Assembly: GCA_021822495.1 (NCBI GenBank)
Contig: JAKAQO010000003.1
Span: 124,001 to 188,000, forward strand
Origin: a bacterium
GTDB taxonomy: Bacteria; Elusimicrobiota; Elusimicrobia; UBA1565; UBA9628
Direction of reading: 5' to 3'
DNA length: 64,000 nt
Shown: positions 24,853 through 33,300 of the stretch, one piece after another
Numbering within the stretch: the first letter of the stretch is position 1
Layout: every line of letters begins with the position of its first letter
Position numbers and translations under genes: made by a program
The notes under the pieces: model-generated
Told to the model about the DNA's origin: nothing
The model's database searches: none
Seen by the model: only the letters and a program-made list of their open reading frames with translations

Positions 24853-27527
24853 AATCCCGAGAAATTAACCGTCTGGCTTTGACCGGCATTCACCGAACCG
24901 CTTTGAGATTGAGAAACAACGCTGACAGCCCCGCTTCCTTCATTGACTGAGGGATAAATCGCCAAAAGATTATAAGTATAAGAAGTCGAGGAATTACTCC
25001 CGCGCACGAGCAAAGAATAACTGCCGTCCGGTTGACTCATGGTCGTGTAATAAATTTGCCCCGCGCCGGAACCCGTAATATTCGGAGGCGGATAGGAAAG
25101 AGTTCCAGTTGAAGCCATGATAATGACTCCCGTTGTAATCGGGTTCCCGCCCGCGGAAACCGTGCCCGTAAAAGTTCCCATGATTCCCGAAATAGTGAAA
25201 CTCGCGGAAAAAACCGCTAAATTGCCGCTCGTCACACTGACTGAAGCCTGGGCCGGACTTGAGGTTTGTCCGGTGGAAAGCTGTGGCGTCACCGTATAGG
25301 TTCCCGTGGTTAAATTCGCGATATAGAAATGTCCGGTGTCATCGGTGGTCCCGGCCTGGGAAGTCTCCGTGTTGGACGCGACAAAGACAATGCCTGGCAA
25401 GGCCGAAAGCCCACTAGTCGCATATCCCGTGACTTCCCCTCCCTGAGATAACGCAAAATTTTGATTCGTCACTTCTCCAGTATAAACATTATCGGAGGCC
25501 TGCTGGCTGACATAAAGAGGATTTTGCTGGTTAGGATTGGCGGTCACCGTAATGGCTGTCCCTAAGGCCGCCGTTCCTGTCGAGGAGGCAAGAAAATAAA
25601 AACCTGATGAGTTGGTCAGGACGCTCCCCGAGCCTCCTAAAATCGTAATCCCGCTTAAAGGAGTCCCTTGAATATTGGTCACCGTCCCCGCGATGTATCC
25701 CCCAACGCTGGTTGAGGAAAGCGGCAAAAAACCAACCGGAACAAAAGAAGAAACGGGCACAGTCAAGAAATTAAGAATCGGAATGGTTTGGCCGGTAGCA
25801 GTAATCGTAACGCTTGAAACCGTCTGTTCATAAGCTCCGCTAGCCACTGTCACTGTCCAGGTTCCAGTGGCAATATTGGTCAGATTAAAATTCGCATAAG
25901 GGCAATAACCCGCAGGCGGCGTTGAGTCAAAAGGATTGGCCAAAAGAGATTCCGCAATCACCGCCGGAGCGGAAAGACCATCATCGGAAGAAGCGTATCC
26001 ACCAATGGCGGGGTCTCCGGCAATCGAAGTTTGAGTCGAAGACAAACTGTCATAAGCGGGATTGATAAAATAACCGCCTATGACTCCGCTGGTATCATAG
26101 CCGAAATTGTCGGCGTTATCTTGGGTGTCATACGCCCGCCCCAGCCCCGGAATAACCGCGCAAGGGCTCGACATCCGTACAATCTGGTTTCCACTTTGAA
26201 CACCACCACCTCCGGAATTGTTCTTTTGCGGAATTGGCGTCCCTAAATAGTATTGGGGCTTATTGCCGTTTCCGGCATTCGACCAACCCACCTCGTCAAT
26301 CATACCGCTTCCAATAATTCCCGGCCCTTGAATTTGGACGGCCCCCGAGTGATTAGTCTGGATGATTTCGGTCGAAGGCAACGAGTTCCACGAATAAGCC
26401 GGATAATAGTTGTTTTTAAAATAAGCATCTGGAGAAACATTGTTTCCATCAACCTCAAAGGATTCGGTGGTATTGGCGATCAAATAATAGCCTCCAGCAA
26501 ACACGGAAGATGAAATATAACAGAGCGGAATCGGAGTTAGATCGCTGGAACTGCAACTCAAGCCGTTTCCGCAATAATAGTTAATCTGAATCAACGGCGT
26601 GACGGAATTGGAACACCCCGGGCCCGAGATATCGCTGGCTACTGAAACAGGCGCGGTTGTGGGATTGAAAAGCTCAACGTATTGAATATCCTGGCTGCTG
26701 CCGTCAGAAACCACGGTCTTGGTATCGGCAACAATCTGACTAATGAGAACATGGCTTGAGAAATAGACGCTATTAGCAATGACCGAACCCGAAGCCATTT
26801 GAACCAGATAAAAATTCTGGTTCACAGAACCGCCCGAAGGCGCTGACAAAAGCGGAGAAGACGCGGAGAAAAAACCGATAGAGGAAGCGACCACGGTGTA
26901 GGACCCCGCAGCCACGCTCAGGCTAAACGCCCCGTTGGTTTGCGATTCGGTATTCCACTGAGGGCTTCCCAAGACGCTGACAATCGCCCCTGACAATGGA
27001 GCGTTTCCAGCGGAAGCGTCGTAAACAAAACCGGAAATTTGAGAATTCAAAGTCGCGATATTGGGATTCTCAAGTAAATTTTGCATCTGGACATCGTGCC
27101 AAGCCGTTCCGTCATTCCACCAAACGTAAACGGTAATCATTTTAAGTCCGGGATCATTGGAAGTGTAAGGCAAGGGCTGAATCTGCCCGCTGACGGGCGC
27201 CGCATACTGAATATAAACGGCGCGGGTGAGCGAATTTCCCCAATAACTGAAACTCTGAGGCGGATAAGAGGCGTTATCGTAGGTGAGATTCGGGCTAAAA
27301 TTACTATTGACGGAAGTGGAGGTCGTCACCAAAAGAGTGTAGTAAGAAAAATTTTTAAGATATTCCACCTCTTCTTGCGCCAAATTAGTCGCAATGGTCC
27401 TCATTCTTGAAGATTGCAACGCTCGGTTAATTCCCTGAAAAGCGCTGACAAAAGCCATGGCCCCCACCGCGATTAGAGCGACGGTCACCATCACTTCAAT
27501 AATCGAGATTCCTGGGGATTGTCTCAT
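24849..27527 (-). CDS. Giant PilV-like minor pilin with adhesin-type domains
   Basis: An 892-aa protein; ordinary PilV is about 150-200 aa. The N-terminus MRQSPG/ISIIEVMVTVALIAVG is a prepilin signal with Glu5. Around residue 160 a carboxypeptidase-regulatory-like beta domain begins (ISGFVYDASAGNAPLSGAIV), then a lamin-tail-like domain about 245-400 (LISQIVADTKTVV, IQYVELFNPTTAPVSV), and two or three more regulatory-like repeats (GYIAGTVTNIQGTPLSGITI, GEVTGYATSGLSALPG, GTFTGTVSAGGNPI). It probably sits at the pilus tip as an adhesin. Low Lys and high Ser/Thr/Asn fit an extracellular protein. Confidence 0.8.
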   Translation of the reverse strand: MRQSPGISIIEVMVTVALIAVGAMAFVSAFQGINRALQSSRMRTIATNLAQEEVEYLKNFSYYTLLVTTSTSVNSNFSPNLTYDNASYPPQSFSYWGNSLTRAVYIQYAAPVSGQIQPLPYTSNDPGLKMITVYVWWNDGTAWHDVQMQNLLENPNIATLNSQISGFVYDASAGNAPLSGAIVSVLGSPQWNTESQTNGAFSLSVAAGSYTVVASSIGFFSASSPLLSAPSGGSVNQNFYLVQMASGSVIANSVYFSSHVLISQIVADTKTVVSDGSSQDIQYVELFNPTTAPVSVASDISGPGCSNSVTPLIQINYYCGNGLSCSSSDLTPIPLCYISSSVFAGGYYLIANTTESFEVDGNNVSPDAYFKNNYYPAYSWNSLPSTEIIQTNHSGAVQIQGPGIIGSGMIDEVGWSNAGNGNKPQYYLGTPIPQKNNSGGGGVQSGNQIVRMSSPCAVIPGLGRAYDTQDNADNFGYDTSGVIGGYFINPAYDSLSSTQTSIAGDPAIGGYASSDDGLSAPAVIAESLLANPFDSTPPAGYCPYANFNLTNIATGTWTVTVASGAYEQTVSSVTITATGQTIPILNFLTVPVSSFVPVGFLPLSSTSVGGYIAGTVTNIQGTPLSGITILGGSGSVLTNSSGFYFLASSTGTAALGTAITVTANPNQQNPLYVSQQASDNVYTGEVTNQNFALSQGGEVTGYATSGLSALPGIVFVASNTETSQAGTTDDTGHFYIANLTTGTYTVTPQLSTGQTSSPAQASVSVTSGNLAVFSASFTISGIMGTFTGTVSAGGNPITTGVIIMASTGTLSYPPPNITGSGAGQIYYTTMSQPDGSYSLLVRGSNSSTSYTYNLLAIYPSVNEGSGAVSVVSQSQSGSVNAGQSQTVNFSGL

Positions 27528-27605
27528 GGAAAAACCTGGCTAATAAAGTAGTGTAGCGGAGAAGTCAGAGACTGTCAATAGAAAGGAAGTTTTAGGAGAA
27601 GAAAC

Positions 27606-27650
27606 TGCCCCCGACGAGAATCGAACTCGTGTTTCGGCCTTGAAAGGGCC
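27606..27650. repeat. att repeat, left copy (displaced tRNA-Glu 3' part)
   Basis: 45 bp identical to 40557-40601, from the discriminator through the T arm and most of the anticodon arm, on the minus strand. The D arm and 5' acceptor are missing and the sequence after 27650 diverges, so this is the displaced 3' end. Unlike the right copy, it lacks an encoded CCA (ACT precedes it instead of TGG on the plus strand). Confidence 0.9.
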
Positions 27651-27757
27651 TAAATATTTCATTATTTTTACGGTTCCAAAAACCATAAAAAACGTAGGTT
27701 TTATAAGGAAAATTAGACGCCTCAGCAAACCCTTCTCTAAAAAAATCATTGTATTAA

Positions 27758-27781
27758 AGTGTGCGCTTTTATGTGCGCTTT
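27758..27781 (+). repeat. Arm-type repeat block, left end
   Basis: AGTGTGCGCTTTTATGTGCGCTTT: two direct copies of a TGTGCGCTTT-like decamer. A block identical at 20 of 24 positions occurs at 40427-40450 near the other end in the same orientation. This is the layout of integrase arm-binding sites. It lies between the left att and the first gene. Confidence 0.6.
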
Positions 27782-27803
27782 GAAGGGAGGAGAGAAATCA
27801 ACC

Positions 27804-29939
27804 ATGAACACACAAGAAATTTCTGAAACTTTAAAATCTGAACAGAAATGCGATGCGGTTAACACAGATGATATTTTAGCCGTCCTGGATGAATTTCTTG
27901 AGGAGAGTGGAAAATCTTCTCGCGGCCATTGTTCCAAAGAGGCGACTAAAACCGGCATCGAACACTTAAAAAAAGCTCTCAAGGAATCAGGCTTGCCTCT
28001 CAAACAATTCGTCGCGGAAGACGGCCTCATTCACTATACCCAAAAATTGCGATTAAGCGTCTCGGCAAAATATATTGAGCGGCTCAAAGACCCCTGGCGC
28101 AAAGCCTTCCGCTATTTTTGCAAGAGACGGCTTTTAGCATTGGATTATAGCCGTTGCGCGGCTTTGTCTAAGGAAAAAGACCCCTATGACCTTGAGAAAT
28201 GGGAGAGCGGCTATCCTGAAGCCTGGCTGGGGATTTATCCCGCCTCCATTGTGCCCATCCAGACCATGGCGGCCATCCAACTCAACGATTCCATACCGGA
28301 ACAGATTAAAAAAGAATATCGCCTCATTGTCGAGAATCACCCGGAATGCGAACGAGACGCCACGCGGGCGACCCACTGGGCCACCATCAGGCAACTGGCT
28401 TTAGAGCTCAAACTTAATTCTCTCAAGGACTTAGCATCCCTGGAAGGAGCCCAAAAACTCATGGATTATTTTCTCATGAAGGGCTTCACCAAAAATTCAA
28501 CTTCTTTGCGGCGTATCATGGGAATGTATTTAAACTTAAAGAAACTCGGGATCACGGGAGACCCTTTTAAGATTCAAGAGCGCGTCAACGGCGTTCTTCG
28601 TCCCGTCATTGATTTGAACCGCTTGCCGAAAACTAACTCCACGAGGATGTTTTTCGGAATTAAAGGCCGCCTTCATGTGCGCGTCGGGGAGCAGATTCTT
28701 GAGTGCCGACTGACCATGGAAGATTTGAAAAAAATCGCCGCCTATGGAAACCCCGCGCTTGAACGCTGGAAAGACAAACCTCAAGAAGAGCTTCTCTCTG
28801 TTTTTCAAGAAGCCCAGGAAAACATCATCGCCCGAACCGTCCTTTACTTTCAGCCCAGGCCCATTGAATTTTCAAGCATGAATTGGGGAAACTGGGGAAA
28901 AATAGAAGAGGCTCATGCCAGCGAATTTCTTCTTCTCTACAACAACGCCCATGAACACCGGAGAAAAACGCGGCCTGATCGCCCTCTCCCATGCAGCTAT
29001 TTTAAAGAATTGAGCAACCTATGGGAGTTGCGCCGCGCGGCGTTTGCCTTGAAAGGCGACCCAGATAAGGAAGAATCTTTGCGCCCCGGAATGCTTCGCT
29101 CGGGAATTGCGATGTGGATTGATCCCCAGACGGGAAAGCGACTCAACCCGACACGGATCAATCAATTTCTCAGAAAGGCCCTCTTGAGAATGGGAATTTC
29201 CCCCCTTCGCGCCGAACGAGCGACTCTCTACTGGTTAAGAAAGGCCGATCAGACTTTCGCCAGAACTCATGCAGGCGGAGTTGGAGATAAGTTTTTAGCC
29301 GCTCAGGCAGGTCACAGCGAAGAGGTGATGAAAAAACGCTATGACGGGCCGGAAATTCTCGCTCAAGCCCAACACATGCGGGATCACCTATGGAGCCCGC
29401 TTGGAGTGGTTTCCGCCCCGGAAGAAAAGCTGTCTGCCTCCTCTTCTTTTTCCGCGCCCATGATGGGTCACGTGACAGGACAAGACCTCATATTATGGAG
29501 CGGTGAGATGATCAAGGCCCTTAAAGAGCAAAATATTGGTATTGAAACGACTGTCGAGCCAAAACGACTCAATGAAATCACGGCCCAGGCCGCCTTCCAC
29601 GCCGGACTTCTTTATTCTTATCAGGAAGCTGCAAAAATTTTGGATGTTGATGTCCGCACCCTGGAACGCTGGGAAAACTCGAAAATCATTGAGCCGATTC
29701 GCTTATCCGGGCATCGCTATATTTTGAAATCCCAGGTCAACGAGCTGGCTCAATCTCTCAGTCCTGAAGAAGCCGGACGCTTGATTGAACTGAGCGGAAG
29801 ACAGGTGAGAAACCTCATTCAGGAAGGGAAATTCCCGGAGGCCTTTGCGCGCGGCAAAAAATGGTTTATTCCCCTGGCGGCCTTAAGAGCTTATCGAGGC
29901 TCTCAATCTAAAGATTCCGGCCAAGCTTCCGCCGCCTGA
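27804..29939 (+). CDS. Large tyrosine-recombinase-like protein with two C-terminal excisionase-type HTH domains
   Basis: A 711-aa protein. Residues about 320-540 resemble a tyrosine recombinase core: an Arg-I-like VLYFQPRPIEFSSMNW, a box II reading YWLRKADQTF in place of HxLR, then AAQAGHSEEVMKKRYDG with the GH and a candidate nucleophile Tyr. From about 615 come two MerR/excisionase-type helices: YSYQEAAKILDVDVRTLERWE..GHRYI and RLIELSGRQVRNLIQEGKFP. Recombinase and excisionase functions thus appear fused. The N-terminal 300 residues are unrecognised. GGGAGGAG lies upstream of the ATG at 27804; an in-frame upstream extension is read from the arm repeats. The catalytic assignment is an inference. 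Confidence 0.65.
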   Translation: MNTQEISETLKSEQKCDAVNTDDILAVLDEFLEESGKSSRGHCSKEATKTGIEHLKKALKESGLPLKQFVAEDGLIHYTQKLRLSVSAKYIERLKDPWRKAFRYFCKRRLLALDYSRCAALSKEKDPYDLEKWESGYPEAWLGIYPASIVPIQTMAAIQLNDSIPEQIKKEYRLIVENHPECERDATRATHWATIRQLALELKLNSLKDLASLEGAQKLMDYFLMKGFTKNSTSLRRIMGMYLNLKKLGITGDPFKIQERVNGVLRPVIDLNRLPKTNSTRMFFGIKGRLHVRVGEQILECRLTMEDLKKIAAYGNPALERWKDKPQEELLSVFQEAQENIIARTVLYFQPRPIEFSSMNWGNWGKIEEAHASEFLLLYNNAHEHRRKTRPDRPLPCSYFKELSNLWELRRAAFALKGDPDKEESLRPGMLRSGIAMWIDPQTGKRLNPTRINQFLRKALLRMGISPLRAERATLYWLRKADQTFARTHAGGVGDKFLAAQAGHSEEVMKKRYDGPEILAQAQHMRDHLWSPLGVVSAPEEKLSASSSFSAPMMGHVTGQDLILWSGEMIKALKEQNIGIETTVEPKRLNEITAQAAFHAGLLYSYQEAAKILDVDVRTLERWENSKIIEPIRLSGHRYILKSQVNELAQSLSPEEAGRLIELSGRQVRNLIQEGKFPEAFARGKKWFIPLAALRAYRGSQSKDSGQASAA

Positions 29940-30311
29940 AAACATTCCGCTCGTTTCCGAAAATGTCCCCTCAAAATTTCCCCGGATGTCGCACTTTCCC
30001 ATCAATGAAAAATTATCATTATATTTCAATGATTTTTTCAATCTGTATAATGAGCAGCTATGGCAAAGGCTTTTCGTTAGACAGCAACATCAAACAACAT
30101 CCACCAACGAGAAGGACTCTCAAGCAACATGGACATTTCCGCAAATGTCGCCCCCAAATTTCCGAGGAAAAGAATGGATTTTTATTTCGTTTTTGGCATT
30201 TATGTCCCACATGGAGACCTTCAGGAATCATTATGTCTTTTCCTTTTTTGATGCGCACTATTAAGTTAATTGATGTAATATTGCTAAAATTTTAACTTTA
30301 GGAATATAAAA
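29940..30311. other. 372-bp intergenic region with imperfect direct repeats and a promoter-like site
   Basis: A 32-bp direct repeat with several mismatches starts TTTCCG at 29954-29985 and 30136-30167 (shared core TTTCCG-N-AAATGTC, then AAATTTCC). Between them TTTCAA (30024-30029), 16 nt and TATAAT (30046-30051) form a rightward promoter. No credible ORF follows it. A small RNA or accessory integrase-binding DNA is possible. The downstream helicase gene starts with only a weak AGGA. Confidence 0.4.
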
Positions 30312-33300
30312 ATGAATGAACGATTCATTAAAAATGTAGTAGAAAAATTGCGTGACAAGCTTCTGGATCGTTCAAAAAGGAATCCGCTAATCTCGTTCCG
30401 TCATAGTGAACGTTCACGCAAACAGATCAGGATTGTCAATCTGCTTATTGACCAAGCCTTTGCGGCTCTTGAGACATTAAAAAGTATAGCGATACAACCC
30501 CTTCCATCTTTCGAGTCTCCAGATGAGCAAATGCCAGAGTTCATTGAAGCTCTAAAAAGAGTAAAGCAAGAAGATAAAGATTATCTTAATGCCGTAAAGG
30601 CACTTGGAGAGAAACCTCCGACGAAATCACTTCTGAAGTTAGAACGTAAATTGCGCGACCAACTGCGTTCCAGTTTGAGTATGGCGCCGATTAAAAATTC
30701 GCCAGAAGAATATGCGAAGATACTAGGCATTTCACCGAATTACGATCTATCAAAAGGACCCTATAAAGGCGTTAGAAAACAACTTCAAACAATTCTCTAT
30801 TCAGATGATCTTGAACGAAAACTTTCTGGAATATATGAACAAGCACATCTTTCTGAATCAGAGACAGGCATCAATACTTTGCAATTTGCGTTCGGATTCC
30901 TCGAATGGTATGAAAACGAAAATTCAGAGGAACCAATTTACTCACCACTAACGCTTTATCCTGTACAAATCAATCGTGAAATTTCCAATGGCGAATATGT
31001 CTACACAGTTTCTTCTCGTGAAGAAGATCTTTCAGACAATATCTGCCTTCTCGAACGATTGAAGGAAGATTTTGCCATTAATCCATTACGGCTTAAGAAG
31101 GAGGAGTCCCCTGAACACTATCTCGCGCGTTTTGAAATATTAATCAAGAAACACCGATCCTGGAAGGTCCATAAATTCATCACCCTAAGCTTCTTTTCCT
31201 TCGCAAAACTTGTAATGTATCATGATCTTGAATCAGCCCTATCAACGAAACTACCTGATAATTCTGTCTTATCGAAACTAATTGAGGGAACAGAAAGCTT
31301 AAATAATACGTCTTTTGCCGAAGACTATGAAGTTGATAAACCCGAAATAAACTCCCGATTGCAAGATGTAATTCTGGATGCTGATTCATCGCAACTAAGC
31401 GCAATTGTTGATGTCTTAGAGGGAGAAAACATCGTAATACAAGGACCTCCAGGGACAGGGAAATCACAAACAATAACGAACATCATTGCGGTAGCAATAG
31501 CCGCAGGAAAATCAGTCCTTTTTATCGCAGAGAAGAGAGCTGCGTTAGAAGTTGTCAAGAAGAGGCTTGATGATGTTGGTCTCGGCACCTTTTGCCTAGA
31601 ATTACATTCCAATAAAACTCGAAAAACCGATGTTTTAGCTTCACTTAAAGACTGGACAAATCAACAGCACTCTCATGGAAAAAAATTGATTCCTATCGAA
31701 GCTAGGCTTGCTGCTCACTTGAACCAAATAAAGAATACAATTGGAGATTACGTCAGTGTTCTTCACACTCCATTCGGGAAAACCGGAGAGACTCTCCATT
31801 CAATTCTTTGGATGGCATTACGATTAAGATATGAAGCCTCGGAACTACCGCCCCAATTAAGTGACGTGACTATAGGAAATGCTACTGAACTCACGAAATC
31901 CGATATCCAAAAAAACCAAGATGCACTACGGGCACTGGAGATTCATCTCAAGGCAAATCTTTCAGATTATCCCTCGATAGAGGTTCATCCATGGTACGGT
32001 TTGGCTCAAGCAAATCACTCTCCAGATGATTCTAAGCTTCTTCAAGTCTACATTGCCGATAGCATTAAAACCCTTAAAGACCTTTTCAAATCTGTTTCAG
32101 TAATTCGGCATTTTGGAAAATCATTGGAGTTGTTGTCCGTTAATGAGATTCAGAAGTTGGTAAATGCCATTTCAAATGGTTTTATTATTGAACAAAATGC
32201 GGCCTTTGACATTGCCCACGTTATTAACGAGAATCTGGACTCCGTTAAAAAGGCTCTAGAAAATACTGAAGCTTTGTGGATTACAGAAAGAGAACTTGCC
32301 GGTTATATCGATTCAGATGCCGATAATCGGGTTCAGGTAAAAGATATAACGGAATTAAGCAATTTAGTGCAACGGCTGGATATAACAATATTTTCACCCG
32401 CAGAAATACCCTCTTTAATTGGACCAGCTCAAGATATCCTGAACAACTGGACAGAACTTCAAGCAATCATAGCTCGCATTGCGAATATTCTTTCAATTGA
32501 TTCCAGGGCGCTTACATTTCGGCATGTAAACTGGTTGCTTTTGGCAATCGGATTTGCCAAAGAGGCATCATCTCGGATTCTGGAGTATAGGCACCCTGCA
32601 ATTCTTAATCCGGATAACTGTGTTCCGATTGCCATTGCTGTCCGCCCAATCAAGCGACTGCGTGATGAACGCGAGTTCCTGGGAAACGTGTTTAAAAAAA
32701 CGATTTCAATCTCACGCAAGGATATTTCGGCCGCTGCTACTTGCCTTGGGAACTTTACACTATTGAGCTTTTTCCAACGGCGCTATTGGGCGGCACGTCG
32801 CTTGTACTATTCAATTGCTATTTCTTCCAAACACGTAAGCAACCGCCACATGAGCCAAATGCTGGAACGATTGATTTCATTCCAGGATGATTTGGAGCAA
32901 TTCGAATTGGACCAAAAACTAAAAAATATTTTGGGTGATTTATGGAATGGGATTGATTCCGATATTGAAGGTATTAGTGAGATGGCATCCTGGAGCAAAA
33001 AGGTTGCTGAGGAATTTCCAACTTACGATGATTTCTCAAAGAAGATTAGAAAATGGCTTTTTGAAGCACAACCAGGAGAGATAGCACTCCTTAAAGAATT
33101 CGCGAATCATCCACTTCGTGAATTATTCTTAGATATTATTTCACCAAGAAGAGTTTCTCCTCGCAAGCAGTTTATTGATGAGTTGAATGAGCGGAGCGAG
33201 AGAGTGATTGGTCTTACACGAGTTAATGCTCTTTGTCGTTTAATAGGATTGCGGAGTAATCTTCGATTTGAGGAAATCCTAAAGATAAAAAAGACTGCGA

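Noticed and set aside
29986-30264. 92-codon open frame between recombinase and helicase
   Set aside because: It starts inside one of the direct repeats, lacks a ribosome-binding site and has no recognisable fold; treated as intergenic.
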